Positions 14,543-23,152 of a stretch of 40,520 nt of DNA are shown here, piece after piece. Source of the DNA: Alphaproteobacteria bacterium (GTDB lineage: Bacteria > Pseudomonadota > Alphaproteobacteria > JAAEOK01); assembly GCA_024244705.1 (NCBI GenBank), contig JAAEOK010000003.1, positions 1 to 40,520 of the forward strand, in the 5' to 3' direction. The notes beneath the pieces were generated by a model that was given only the letters and a program-made list of their open reading frames with translations, was not told where the DNA came from and ran no database searches. The position numbers were made by a program, and so were the translations under genes. Each line of letters opens with the position of its first letter. Position 1 is the stretch's first letter.

Positions 14543-15286
14543 ATGAACGAGGACCCATTCAACCGTGGTGGCGGTTCGAGCGCCATCGTCATTCTTACCG
14601 GGGCCGGTGTATCGAAGGAATCCGGCCTCGATACCTTTCGCGATGCCGACGGAATCTGGTCGAAGGTGCGGATCGAGGATGTCGCCACGCCCGAAGCCTT
14701 CGTCCGCGATCCGGACCGGGTCCAGGCGTTTTACAACGAACGGCGGCGCGGCCTGTTCGCGGACAATGTGCGGCCCAACGCCGCCCATCAGGCGCTCGCT
14801 CGGCTCGAGCAGTCCTGGCCCGGCGACGTTCTCGTGGTGACCCAGAATATCGACCACCTGCACGAACTGGCCGGCACCCGCAACCTCATCCACATGCACG
14901 GCGAACTCGGCAAGGCACGTTGCCTGAGTTGCGGCAACGTCGCCGATTGGCAGGAGGACCTCGACACCACGACGTCGTGTTCGACCTGCGGCGAATTGGG
15001 CAATCTGCGCCCCCATGTGGTGTGGTTCGGCGAGATGCCGTTCGACATGGACCGCATCTATGAGGCGCTGTCGGGCTGCGGCCTGTTCATGTCGATCGGC
15101 ACCTCGGGCAACGTTTATCCGGCCGCGGGCTTCGTCGAGGAAGCCCGGCGTGGCGGTCGCGCCCATACCGTCGAACTCAATCTGGAACCGTCGGAAGGCC
15201 ACTCATTGTTCGCCGAGCGACGCTACGGCGCGGCGACCGACATCGTCCCCGCCTACGTCGACGAAGTGCTGGCAAAAGGATGGTAA
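14543..15286 (+). CDS. cobB: NAD-dependent protein deacylase, sirtuin (CobB-like)
   Basis: The 247-residue protein has the sirtuin signatures in order: GAGVSKESG (20-28), TQNIDHLH (100-107), the catalytic H119 in HMHGEL, a zinc site C127/C130 and C146/C149, and a GTSGNVYPAAG block. The segment VQAFYNERRR places Tyr64 and Arg67 as YxxR, the marker of sirtuins that prefer succinyl or malonyl lysine and also seen in Escherichia coli CobB. It removes acyl groups from lysine using NAD. The stop overlaps the next gene by seven bases. It is divergent from the phosphatase/ketosamine-kinase operon. Confidence 0.93.
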   Translation: MNEDPFNRGGGSSAIVILTGAGVSKESGLDTFRDADGIWSKVRIEDVATPEAFVRDPDRVQAFYNERRRGLFADNVRPNAAHQALARLEQSWPGDVLVVTQNIDHLHELAGTRNLIHMHGELGKARCLSCGNVADWQEDLDTTTSCSTCGELGNLRPHVVWFGEMPFDMDRIYEALSGCGLFMSIGTSGNVYPAAGFVEEARRGGRAHTVELNLEPSEGHSLFAERRYGAATDIVPAYVDEVLAKGW

Positions 15287-15867
15287 CGCCACGCCTCGAC
15301 GCCCTGCTGGCGGAGGTGCGGGCGTGCCGCATCTGCGCCGCTCACCTGCCGCTCGGTCCACGCCCGGTCCTGCGTATGACCGCGAAGGCGCGGATTCTGA
15401 TCGTCGGCCAGGCGCCCGGCACCCGGGTCCATGAATCGGGCATCCCGTGGAACGACAAGAGCGGCGACCGGCTGCGCGAGTGGATGGCGGTCGACGGCGA
15501 GACCTTCTACGACGAAGCGCGGGTCGCCATCATGCCGATGGGCTTCTGCTATCCTGGCGTGTTGCCGAAAGGCGGCGACAAGCCGCCGCGCCCCGAGTGC
15601 GCGCCGACCTGGCACCAGGCCCTGCTCGGACATCTGCCGAATCTGTCGCTGACCATTCTCGCCGGGCAATACGCGCAGGGTTACCACCTTGGCGCAACGC
15701 GCAAGAAGACGCTGACCGAGACCGTCCGCGCCTGGCGCGACTACGGCCCCGACGTCATTCCCGTGCCCCATCCGAGCTGGCGCACCGGCGGCTGGCAGAA
15801 ACGGAACCCGTGGTTCGACGACGAGGTCCTGCCCGAACTGCGAAGGCGTATCCGGCAGCTGGTCTAG
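15280..15867 (+). CDS. uracil-DNA glycosylase superfamily protein with Fe-S-like cysteine pattern
   Basis: The 195-residue protein contains motif A as VGQAPGTRVHESG (42-54) and motif B as PHPSWR (163-168), the two active-site loops of the uracil-DNA glycosylase fold. Cysteines at 16, 19, 90 and 107 follow the C-x2-C...C-x(14-17)-C arrangement of family 4 enzymes that bind a 4Fe-4S cluster. Motif A has GQAPG where typical family 4 enzymes have GEAPG. The ATG lies within the end of the sirtuin gene (overlap 15280-15286), so the two are coupled. Base-excision repair is the likely process; the damaged base recognised is uncertain. Confidence 0.83.
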   Translation: MVTPRLDALLAEVRACRICAAHLPLGPRPVLRMTAKARILIVGQAPGTRVHESGIPWNDKSGDRLREWMAVDGETFYDEARVAIMPMGFCYPGVLPKGGDKPPRPECAPTWHQALLGHLPNLSLTILAGQYAQGYHLGATRKKTLTETVRAWRDYGPDVIPVPHPSWRTGGWQKRNPWFDDEVLPELRRRIRQLV

Positions 15868-15994
15868 GCGCCGGGCTCGGCTCCCCGTTTCAGCAGCCTG
15901 GGCGCCGCGCTAACAGCGGCCGATCAACGACGCCGCCCGGCCTCGCACAGCCGCGCCGTCGCCCGGATCGGGTGAATCGAGGCCAACCCCCTCA

Positions 15995-16390
15995 TTAAAC
16001 ACAGTTTTCAAGCTCGGCACTGCGATCCAACGCGTCGCGTTCACCCTTGAGGTGGGCGATCTCGGGTTCGACATCGTGTCCGTTCATCGACCCGAGAGGA
16101 AGCGCCAAGAAAATGACCCCCGCGATGTCGTCTGATCTGGCCTTTTCCTGCTTTTCCGTGGCGCTCACCAAGGCCGCGTCGACGCGCGCGCGCTCGGCCG
16201 AAATCTGCTCGCATGTCAGGTCCTGATATTGCGCCTCGCTGACGAACTCGGGCGCAATATCCTCCGGGCTCGCCGCGCACCCCGCGATCAGCGCGACGCC
16301 AAGAAGCAACGCCGCCGCCCGCCATGGCGCCCGAGCCCGATCCAACAAGTCCGTCCGCGTGTTGTCGTCGAGATAAAGATGCCGGTTCAC
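15995..16390 (-). CDS. small lipoprotein of unknown function
   Basis: The 131-residue protein starts with GTG at 16390 behind a strong GGGGAGGAAACA ribosome site. A charged N-region is followed by a hydrophobic stretch ending in the lipobox LIAGC (Cys38). The mature part has an YQDLTCEQISAERARVDAAL segment and a hydrophobic FLALPLG block, an arrangement seen in a common alphaproteobacterial lipoprotein family. It should be anchored in the inner or outer membrane facing the periplasm. No function is known to me. It converges on the UDG-like gene. Confidence 0.8.
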   Translation of the reverse strand: MNRHLYLDDNTRTDLLDRARAPWRAAALLLGVALIAGCAASPEDIAPEFVSEAQYQDLTCEQISAERARVDAALVSATEKQEKARSDDIAGVIFLALPLGSMNGHDVEPEIAHLKGERDALDRSAELENCV

Positions 16391-16598
16391 TGTTTCCTCC
16401 CCAAATGCCAGTCACGATGAATTTCAAGGTCGATCGTCGGCAAGAAATTAGTCTCATCGAACGGAAAGACAAAAGTTGTTCAACGATGGCGGGTAATGCG
16501 ATGCGCCGGTGCACCGGCGGCCGGTCGCGGCTCGATGGTGGTCGAACCAATCCATGGTCCGGCCCGCCGCAGCGCCCGATGAGCCGGCTATCGCGGCC

Positions 16599-17012
16599 TC
16601 AGGCCTCGTCCTCGATGGCTTCCATATCGGCGTCGGAAAAGCCGAAATGATGGCCGAGCTCGTGGACCAGGACGTGGCGGATGATATCCTCCAGCGCGTC
16701 GCCGCATTCGGCCCAATAGTCGAGGATCGGCCGCCGATAGAGAAAAATTTGATCGACGTCTTGGGGTGTCGAGAGCGTGCTTTTCTGGTCGATCGATACG
16801 CCGCGGTAGAGGCCGAGCAGCTCGAACGGCGACTCGAGATTCATCTCGCGCTCGGTTTCTTCGTCGGGAAAGTCGGCGACGCGGATGGCGACGCCCTCGA
16901 CCTCGCGGCGAAACGTTTCCGGGATCGAGGCGAACGCGGTTTCGGCGATCGCCGCGAGTTCGTCGAGGCTGGGCGCGTTCGACCAGGCATTGGCGGGGCG
17001 GCGTTTCTTCAT
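16599..17012 (-). CDS. minimal zincin metallopeptidase family protein
   Basis: This 137-residue protein ends with HVLVHELGHHFGFSD, which contains the zinc-binding HExxHH signature at about 117-122. The text before it (IFLYRRPILDYW) fits the small zincin family annotated in many proteobacteria as metallopeptidase family protein (Pfam Zincin_1 from memory). It has no signal peptide, so it is probably cytoplasmic. Substrate unknown. ATG 17012 is the natural start. The methyltransferase gene upstream on the same strand ends 65 bases before it; an operon is possible. Confidence 0.87.
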   Translation of the reverse strand: MKKRRPANAWSNAPSLDELAAIAETAFASIPETFRREVEGVAIRVADFPDEETEREMNLESPFELLGLYRGVSIDQKSTLSTPQDVDQIFLYRRPILDYWAECGDALEDIIRHVLVHELGHHFGFSDADMEAIEDEA

Positions 17013-17077
17013 GGCGGAAATCTAAACCACCCGGCGCCCGGCGGCGAGAAATTGCCATCCTGGCGCCGCGGCGGCGC

Positions 17078-17839
17078 TCATTGCTTGACGGCGGTGGCCA
17101 GCGTCAATGTCATCGGGATGGCCACCCCGTCGCCGTCGCCGTCGGCGAAGGCCTCGAAACCGCTGACCGCGGCCGCCCGAATGGCGGCGCCGGCGGGCGC
17201 CGGCTGGGCCCGCAAGGCGGTGCCGACGATGATCCCCTGGACCAGGTATTCGAAAACTTCGGCCGCCGACGGCGCACGCCAGACCCGATCGACGTCCCGT
17301 ATCGACGGTTCCGAGAAGCCCGCCTCGGCAAGCACCCGCCGGCATTCGTCGTGGTCGCCGAAGCGAAAATACCGGCGCCGCGGCGACGGCGCCGAATCGG
17401 CGATACCGTGGCGCTCGAGCGCCTCAATCGGTACGCCGTAGCCGAGCGCGCGTTCGGGCGCCGCCCAGACCGTGAAACCGATTCTGCCGCCGCTTGCGAG
17501 GACGCGGTGGGCTTCGCCGAGCGCCGCTTCCGGCGAGGCGAAATGGAGCACGCCCAAATTGATGATCACCGCGTCGAAGCTGTTGTCGCCGAAGGGTAAG
17601 GATTCGGCGCTGCCGACTTCGAACCGGATATCGGGGCAGGCGCGCCGGGCCGCGGCGATACTGGACGGCGACAGATCAATACCGGCGACCGTCGCTCCGC
17701 GGCTGACGGCGGCGTCGGCGGCGGGTGCCGCTGCGCCGCAGGCGACATCGAGGACGCGGATACCAGGGGCCGCGCCGGTCTCGTCGAGCATGGGCTCGAT
17801 GGCGGCGCGCATAACGGCGGTGAATCCAATATCGGCCAT
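17078..17839 (-). CDS. class I SAM-dependent methyltransferase
   Basis: The 253-residue protein has motif I as VLDVACGAAAP (29-39), an acidic residue ending strand 2 in VAGIDLSPSS, an ESLPFGDNSFDAVIINLGVLHF block and EAHRVLASGGRIGFTVWA. This is the layout of UbiE-like methyltransferases. I start it at ATG 17839 (MADIGFTAVM); the longer frame to 17950 adds unrelated residues that would run into the divergent pterin dehydratase promoter. The substrate cannot be inferred. Pterin dehydratase starts on the other strand 113 bases away. Confidence 0.88.
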   Translation of the reverse strand: MADIGFTAVMRAAIEPMLDETGAAPGIRVLDVACGAAAPAADAAVSRGATVAGIDLSPSSIAAARRACPDIRFEVGSAESLPFGDNSFDAVIINLGVLHFASPEAALGEAHRVLASGGRIGFTVWAAPERALGYGVPIEALERHGIADSAPSPRRRYFRFGDHDECRRVLAEAGFSEPSIRDVDRVWRAPSAAEVFEYLVQGIIVGTALRAQPAPAGAAIRAAAVSGFEAFADGDGDGVAIPMTLTLATAVKQ

Positions 17840-17952
17840 GCGGCAGGCTAGGACAATAGGCGCGGCGGGGCGGCAGTCTTTACCCGAGCCGCCTTGATCT
17901 CGCCGGTGCGGCTTGTCACTGTGGCGGCGCGACAACCGCATGAGGCACACCC

Positions 17953-18243
17953 ATGGTCGATAAACTGCAGGGCACGGCCCGGACGACGGCCCTCGCCGAA
18001 CTCGACGGTTGGACCGAGGCCGAGGGACGGGACGCGATCGCCAAATCCTCTACCTTCAAGAACTTCAACGCTGCCTTCGGGTTCATGACCCGGGTCGCGT
18101 TGTTCGCGGAAAAACAGGACCACCACCCGGAATGGTTCAACGTCTACAACCGGGTCGACATCACCCTCAGCACCCACGACGCCGGCGGGCTGAGCGAACG
18201 CGATATCAAGCTCGCCAAGGCGATCGACCGCGTCGCCGGATGA
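17953..18243 (+). CDS. phhB: pterin-4a-carbinolamine dehydratase
   Basis: The 96-residue protein carries the diagnostic EKQDHHPEW (H57, H58, P59) followed by [14 protein letters not shown] (H75), the active-site histidines of this family. It dehydrates 4a-hydroxytetrahydrobiopterin and regenerates the cofactor of aromatic amino acid hydroxylases. No phenylalanine hydroxylase gene is in the window, so in this host it may serve another pterin. It is followed after ten bases by a membrane-protein gene, probably cotranscribed. Confidence 0.95.
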   Translation: MVDKLQGTARTTALAELDGWTEAEGRDAIAKSSTFKNFNAAFGFMTRVALFAEKQDHHPEWFNVYNRVDITLSTHDAGGLSERDIKLAKAIDRVAG

Positions 18244-18253
18244 CGGCCGGCCG

Positions 18254-19303
18254 ATGAAAATCACCCGCGCCGATCTCGACCAAGCGGCCCGGGACGGCAT
18301 CATCGCCACCGAACAAGTGACGCCGTTGTGGGAGGCATTGAGCCGCCACCGCGCCGCCGATGCGGCCGAGTCGCGGTTCGACGTCCCCAACGTCGCCTAC
18401 TATCTCGGCGCGGTGCTGGTCATCGTCGCCATGTTCCTGTTCATGACGCTGGCCTGGCGCGAATATGGCGGCGGCTCGCTGCTGGTATTGGCGCTCGTCT
18501 ATGGGGTCTGTTTCACCGCCGCCGGCGGGCGTTTCTGGCGCCGCGACGACACCCGCGTGGCCGGCGGGCTGCTGCTGACGCTCGCCGTATTCATGGTGCC
18601 GCTGGCGATCCTCGGCGTCCAATTCATGGCCGGGTTGTGGCCCGAGGGCCTGCGCCAGAGCGCGCCGGGCCCGACGTTGAACCGGCTGGTCATCGAAGCG
18701 GCGACCCTGGCCAGCGGGCTGGCGATGGCCCGCTTCGTCCGCTTCTCCTTCCTCGCCGTGCCGATCGTCGCGGCGGCGTGGCTGATCTCGGTCGACTTGG
18801 TAGGGTATATCCTCGGCCCCGACGGCGACACCGGCACCATCCAGCAGAGCGTCGCGGTCGTCTTCGGGCTGGCGACGCTCGCGGTGTCATGGATTCTCGA
18901 CCACCGCACTCGCGAGGACTTCTCGTTCTGGGGCTATCTCGGCGGGCTGCTCAGTTTCTGGGTCGGCTTCGCCGGGCTGACCCTGTTCAACGGCGATGCC
19001 GGCGATGTGGTGCAGTTCCTGTTCGCCCTCGTCGGGGTGGCGTCGATCGGGCTGTCGGTCCTATTCGCGCGGCCGATCTTCGTCATCTTCGGCTCGCTGG
19101 CGGTCCTCGCCTGGCTGTTCCACGTCGCCTACGGGCTGTTCGAGGATTCGCTGATGTTCCCGGTCGTGCTCAGCCTGATCGGTATCGCCGTGCTGTGGCT
19201 CGGCGTCCGCTACCACCGCAGCCGGGCGCGCATCGAGGCCTGGCTCACGGCCCGCATCCCCGATTCCTGGCGCCGCCTGATCCCGCCGGCGCGGGAAGGC
19301 TAA
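18254..19303 (+). CDS. multi-pass membrane protein, DUF2157-like
   Basis: The protein is 349 residues long. About 50 soluble N-terminal residues (ITRADLDQAARDGIIATEQ) are followed by eight to ten hydrophobic segments, for example YYLGAVLVIVAMFLFMTLA and FPVVLSLIGIAVLWLGV. It then has a basic C-terminal tail. The helical N-terminal region before paired membrane helices recalls DUF2157 proteins, but I cannot confirm this. It lies ten bases after the pterin dehydratase gene. No transporter or enzyme motif is visible. Function unknown; inner-membrane location is secure. Confidence 0.8.
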   Translation: MKITRADLDQAARDGIIATEQVTPLWEALSRHRAADAAESRFDVPNVAYYLGAVLVIVAMFLFMTLAWREYGGGSLLVLALVYGVCFTAAGGRFWRRDDTRVAGGLLLTLAVFMVPLAILGVQFMAGLWPEGLRQSAPGPTLNRLVIEAATLASGLAMARFVRFSFLAVPIVAAAWLISVDLVGYILGPDGDTGTIQQSVAVVFGLATLAVSWILDHRTREDFSFWGYLGGLLSFWVGFAGLTLFNGDAGDVVQFLFALVGVASIGLSVLFARPIFVIFGSLAVLAWLFHVAYGLFEDSLMFPVVLSLIGIAVLWLGVRYHRSRARIEAWLTARIPDSWRRLIPPAREG

Positions 19304-19328
19304 GCGATCGGAGCCGGCCTAACCGAGC

Positions 19329-20090
19329 CTAACTCGGTTGCATGCGGATGGCACCGTCGAGGCGGATGACCTCGCCGTTGAGCATGACGTTCTCGACGAT
19401 GTGCATGACCAGACGGGCATATTCCGACGGCGCGCCGAAGCGGCTCGGGAACGGCACCGTGGCGGCCAGGCTGTCGCGGATATTGTCGGGCAGGCCCATC
19501 AGCATCGGCGTGCCGATCAGGCCCGGCGCGATGGCCATGACGCGGATACCGTAGCGGGCGAGCTCGCGCGCCACCGGTAGCGTCAGGCTGACCACGCCGC
19601 CCTTGGACGAGGCGTAGGCGGCCTGGCCGACCTGGCCTTCATAGGCGGCGACCGACGCCGTCGAGACGATGACCCCGCGTTCGCCGTCGGCCAGCGGGTC
19701 GAGGGTCTGCATGCCGGCGGCCGCCAGCCGCATCATGTTGAAGGTGCCGATCAGGTTGACATTGATGACCCGGGCGTAATCGTCGAGCGGCATCGGGCCG
19801 TCGCGGCCGACGACCCGGGCCGCCGGGGCAATGCCGGCACAGTTGACCAGGATGCGGGCGCCGCCGTGGGCCTCCCGCGCCGCTGCGATTGCGGCCTCGG
19901 CGCTGGCCGCATCGGCGACGTCGCAGGCGACCGCGATGCCGCCGATTTCCTCGGCCACCGCAGCGGCGCCGTCGGTGTTGACGTCGAGCAGGGCGACCTT
20001 GGCTCCCGCCGCGGCGAGATGGCGCGCGGTCTCCGCCCCCATGCCGGAGCCGCCCCCGGTGACCAATGCCGCGTGTCCTTTCACATCCAT
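19329..20090 (-). CDS. short-chain dehydrogenase, HSD10-like (3-hydroxyacyl-CoA dehydrogenase type)
   Basis: The 253-residue enzyme has the NAD-binding TGGGSGMG (11-18), NCAG at 83-86 and the catalytic S146, Y159 and K163. The regions [14 protein letters not shown] and [15 protein letters not shown] are strikingly like human HSD17B10, a short-chain 3-hydroxyacyl-CoA dehydrogenase. A role in fatty acid or branched-chain acyl-CoA oxidation is likely. I use ATG 20090, with GGGAGG eight bases upstream, rather than the frame start at 20159. It is divergent from the DUF1232 gene. Confidence 0.92.
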   Translation of the reverse strand: MDVKGHAALVTGGGSGMGAETARHLAAAGAKVALLDVNTDGAAAVAEEIGGIAVACDVADAASAEAAIAAAREAHGGARILVNCAGIAPAARVVGRDGPMPLDDYARVINVNLIGTFNMMRLAAAGMQTLDPLADGERGVIVSTASVAAYEGQVGQAAYASSKGGVVSLTLPVARELARYGIRVMAIAPGLIGTPMLMGLPDNIRDSLAATVPFPSRFGAPSEYARLVMHIVENVMLNGEVIRLDGAIRMQPS

Positions 20091-20246
20091 AAGCCGTTCC
20101 TCCCGGTTCGAATTCCGCCCGGCATGGCCAAGCCGCATCGGGGGCGCGATCGTTCCCATCGGTTCGCCCCGGCGCCGAGCGGGCTAACCTCTAGCAAAAG
20201 CGCTTGCGTATTGCGACCGCCGCGTCGCGATCCCATATTTCAATTC

Positions 20247-20606
20247 ATGCAGGTTCATCGACTGCCCATGGTTGTCCCTTCGGGACCACAGGCGGAAGAG
20301 CGCGTCCGCCGCGATTTCTGGCGGAAATTGCGCCGTGTTGCCGGCCGCATCCCGTTCGCCGAAGAGGCCGTGTCGGCCTATTTCTGCGCCGCCGATCCGC
20401 GAACGCCGCACCGCGTCCGGGTCGTTCTGATCGGCGCCCTGGCCTATTTCGTCGTGCCCGCCGACATGATCCCCGATTTCATCGCCGGTCTCGGCTTCAC
20501 CGATGACGCGACCGTGATGATGGCCGCGGTGACCGCCATGGCACCCCATATCGCCGACCGCCACCGGCAACGCGCGCGCCGCTTCCTCGACCGCGCCTCG
20601 ACTTAG
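20247..20606 (+). CDS. DUF1232 (YkvA-like) small membrane protein
   Basis: The 119-residue protein has the DUF1232 core: RVVLIGALAYFVVPADMIPD followed by GFTDDATVMMAAV. The family is a short hydrophobic hairpin with conserved Pro-Asp residues; its function is not established. ATG 20247 is used; ATG 20268 is also in frame and would give 112 residues. The stop overlaps the ribosome site of the cupin gene that begins 12 bases later, so these two genes are an operon. Confidence 0.88.
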   Translation: MQVHRLPMVVPSGPQAEERVRRDFWRKLRRVAGRIPFAEEAVSAYFCAADPRTPHRVRVVLIGALAYFVVPADMIPDFIAGLGFTDDATVMMAAVTAMAPHIADRHRQRARRFLDRAST

Positions 20607-20617
20607 GAGCCGCGCAA

Positions 20618-21289
20618 ATGCCCACAGGCGTGAATGCCGATTTCAGCCGCCTCGCAATCGTCCACACCGCGCGCGCCGAATGGCAGCCGAGCCCGAGCCC
20701 GAGCGTTTGGCGCAAACGACTGGACCTGACCGGACCGTCGGAATCGAGCCGGGTGACGTCGGTCGTCCGCTACGACCGCGACAGCGCCTTCCCGTCCCAC
20801 CCCCATCCCGACGGCGAGGAGATCCTGGTCCTCGACGGCGTGTTCTCGGACGAGCACGGCGACTATCCGGCCGGGACCTATCTGCTCAATCCCGAAGGCT
20901 TCGCCCACGCGCCGTTCTCGACGAAAGGCTGCGTGCTGTTCGTCAAGCTACAGCAATATCCGGGCACGGCGCGGCGCCAGATCAACATCGACACCACCAC
21001 CGCCGAGTGGCGGCCCGCCGAGGGGCCGGGCGCCTATCGCCTGCCGCTCTACGGCGAGGACGGCTACCCCGAGACGATGCGCCTGTTCCGCCTCGACCCC
21101 GGCGCCGAGAGCCCACTCCACGACCACCCGGGCGGCGAGGAGATCTTCGTCGTCTCCGGCGACCTGCATGATGAACACGGGTCCTATGAAGCCGGCAGCT
21201 GGATCCGCTATCCCGCCGGCAGCAGCCATGCCGCGCGTTCGACCGGCGGCTGCACGCTCTACGTCAAGTCGGGACATCTGGGCGGCTGA
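20618..21289 (+). CDS. bicupin, ChrR-like cupin domain repeated
   Basis: The 223-residue protein is two tandem cupin domains of about 100 residues. Motif 1 of the first reads HPHPDGEEILVLDG (61-74), and that of the second reads HDHPGGEEIFVVSG (168-181). Each is followed by an EHG-Y-AG-W/Y block and a late His (FAHAPF, SSHAARS). Metal ligands are present in both halves. The pattern resembles the cupin part of ChrR anti-sigma factors, but the zinc-binding anti-sigma domain is absent and no sigma factor is adjacent. AGGAG overlapping the previous stop serves ATG 20618. Likely a soluble metal-binding enzyme or sensor; substrate unknown. Confidence 0.85.
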   Translation: MPTGVNADFSRLAIVHTARAEWQPSPSPSVWRKRLDLTGPSESSRVTSVVRYDRDSAFPSHPHPDGEEILVLDGVFSDEHGDYPAGTYLLNPEGFAHAPFSTKGCVLFVKLQQYPGTARRQINIDTTTAEWRPAEGPGAYRLPLYGEDGYPETMRLFRLDPGAESPLHDHPGGEEIFVVSGDLHDEHGSYEAGSWIRYPAGSSHAARSTGGCTLYVKSGHLGG

Positions 21290-21445
21290 AGCAAGCAGCT
21301 CGGGCGAGTCCTAACTTAGATAGATTTCCAGTATTATTGGATATTGCGCAACCAAGGGCTGAATGTTATTCAGCGCTCGCTCGCTGGATTTCAAAATTTA
21401 TGTCGCTGCGTGAATTTCGCGGACATGATCATAGGGGTGGCCACA

Positions 21446-22129
21446 ATGCACAAATTCCTTCTTGTCCTGGCTTTGCCACTTCTGCTGCTTACCGGAGGAT
21501 GCGCGTCAATCGCCTCGGGTACGTCGCAGACGCTGTCCTTCGATTCAAACCCGCAAGGGGCCGATTGCACGCTGAAACGCGAGGAATTGGTTATTGGCCG
21601 GGTAAAGACGCCGTCGACCGTCGAGGTCAAGAAGACGAAGCACGATATTCAAGTCACCTGCTCGAAAGATGGTTACCATGACACATCTAACGTCATCGAT
21701 TCCGAGATCGAGGGCGCAACATTCGGAAATCTCATTCTAGGCGGGGTCGTTGGCTGGGTGATCGATTCGTCGACCGGGGCGGACAACCATTACGATGAGC
21801 ACCTAACGGTTACGTTGTTCCCGGTCGGAGACGTCAAAGAGGACGAACCAACCGATGGCGGCGAGTCACCTCCAATGGCCCAGAATGAGAAATTCGGCGT
21901 CGCCCTGGCCAGTTATCATGATGCAGAAGTCGCCTTGAAGTCTTGGGATTCGTATGTCGTGACATATCCCAAGCTCGCGATGGGGAGAGCGCAGGTTACA
22001 CCCGTCGAAGGTGCGGGAGGCAGTTCCCTGTACCATCTCTACGGCGTTGGTCTCACGGAATCCGAATCGGATGCGATTTGCGCCGAGATGGAGGCAAGGG
22101 GAGATTATTGTCAGGCCGTACAGCTCTAG
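21446..22129 (+). CDS. lipoprotein with PEGA-like and SPOR-like domains
   Basis: Starting at ATG 21446 (AGGGG eight bases upstream), the 227-residue protein has a lipoprotein signal ending in LLTGGC (Cys19). A segment with SFDSNPQGADCTL and IQVTCSKDGYHD resembles PEGA-type beta domains. A glycine-rich hydrophobic stretch follows (GNLILGGVVGWVI, 94-106). The C-terminal 80 residues (FGVALASYHDAEVALKSW to CAEMEARGDYCQAV) look like a SPOR domain, which binds denuded peptidoglycan at division sites. It should be a periplasm-facing envelope protein. Codons are somewhat more AT-rich than in its neighbours. The PEGA and SPOR calls are by eye. Confidence 0.8.
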   Translation: MHKFLLVLALPLLLLTGGCASIASGTSQTLSFDSNPQGADCTLKREELVIGRVKTPSTVEVKKTKHDIQVTCSKDGYHDTSNVIDSEIEGATFGNLILGGVVGWVIDSSTGADNHYDEHLTVTLFPVGDVKEDEPTDGGESPPMAQNEKFGVALASYHDAEVALKSWDSYVVTYPKLAMGRAQVTPVEGAGGSSLYHLYGVGLTESESDAICAEMEARGDYCQAVQL

Positions 22130-22148
22130 AAGAAATTGCGCCGATGCG

Positions 22149-22160
22149 CGCTAATTAGCG
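22149..22160. terminator. 12-base palindrome between convergent genes
   Basis: CGCTAATTAGCG is a perfect palindrome midway between the stops of the convergent SPOR lipoprotein and DMT transporter genes. It might form a weak two-way terminator stem. There is no T-run and the stem has almost no loop, so the call is tentative. Confidence 0.25.
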
Positions 22161-22171
22161 GCTGATTCCGC

Positions 22172-23152
22172 CTATTTCCAATAGCCGAAGCGTTTCAGGG
22201 TGCCGCGAAAGACGCCGCTGGCGGCGCGGTCGCCGACGGTGAGCGGGGCCGTCGGGTCGCGGCCGAGCACGATCTCGCGATGGGCGATGTACAAGCCCGC
22301 GGCGGCGATGATGCCGCCGCCGACCCAGGTCCAGACGTCGACGCTCTGGTCGAAGGCGACGTAGCCGATGGCGGCGACGAACGGCAACCGGGCATAGTCG
22401 AACGGCATGATCGCCGAAGCGTCGGCGGCGCGGAAGGATCGGGTCAGGCATTGGTGGGCCAAAGTCGCCAGGCCGCCGATCGCGGCGAGCCACAACAGCG
22501 TGGTCCACGACGGCATGGTCCAGACGAACAGCGCCGGCACCAGCGACATCGGGGTCAGGAACAGCACCACATAGGTGACCATGGCGCCGTCGCCTTCGGT
22601 GCGCGACAGCGTCTTGATCAGGATACCGGCGCCAGCCATGAATACCGATGCCATGAGCACGACAATGGCGGGCTCGCTGATCGCCGCCATGCCGGGACGA
22701 AGGATGACGAGGACCCCTAGAAAGCCGACGATGGTCGCCGTCCAGCGGCGCAAGTGGACGACCTCGCCGAGCAGCGGAATGGCCAGCACAGTGGTGAACA
22801 GTGGAGCCGTGAAATTGAGCGCCACCGCCTCCGCCATCGGCATGTTGGAAAGCGCCCAGAACCAGCACAGCATGCCGCCGAGCCCCATGACCGCGCGCAG
22901 CAGGTGCAGTCTGAGACGCCCGGTTCTCAACCCGGAAAGACCGCTGCGCAGCAACCACGGCATCATGAACATGAGCCCGAACAGGTTGCGGAAGAAGACG
23001 ATGACGAAGGGATCCAGTTGCGCCGAAACGTGACGGATGATACCGGACATCAGCGCAAAGCCGAGGGCGGCCAGCAACATCCACAACGCACCGGCGATGA
23101 AGGACTCGGTCGACGACCGGGGTCCCGCGCCATCTTCCATTGTTCGCGGCAT
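22172..23152 (-). CDS. EamA/DMT-superfamily transporter
   Basis: From ATG 23152 the protein has 326 residues with about ten membrane helices arranged as two EamA halves: ALWMLLAALGFALMSGIIR opens the first and GAGILIKTLSRTEG marks the start of the second. The family exports small metabolites such as amino acids. The frame extends to 23266, but the extra 38 residues ([19 protein letters not shown]) look unlike the family start. No strong ribosome site decides the question. It is divergent from acetoacetyl-CoA synthetase. Confidence 0.88.
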   Translation of the reverse strand: MPRTMEDGAGPRSSTESFIAGALWMLLAALGFALMSGIIRHVSAQLDPFVIVFFRNLFGLMFMMPWLLRSGLSGLRTGRLRLHLLRAVMGLGGMLCWFWALSNMPMAEAVALNFTAPLFTTVLAIPLLGEVVHLRRWTATIVGFLGVLVILRPGMAAISEPAIVVLMASVFMAGAGILIKTLSRTEGDGAMVTYVVLFLTPMSLVPALFVWTMPSWTTLLWLAAIGGLATLAHQCLTRSFRAADASAIMPFDYARLPFVAAIGYVAFDQSVDVWTWVGGGIIAAAGLYIAHREIVLGRDPTAPLTVGDRAASGVFRGTLKRFGYWK

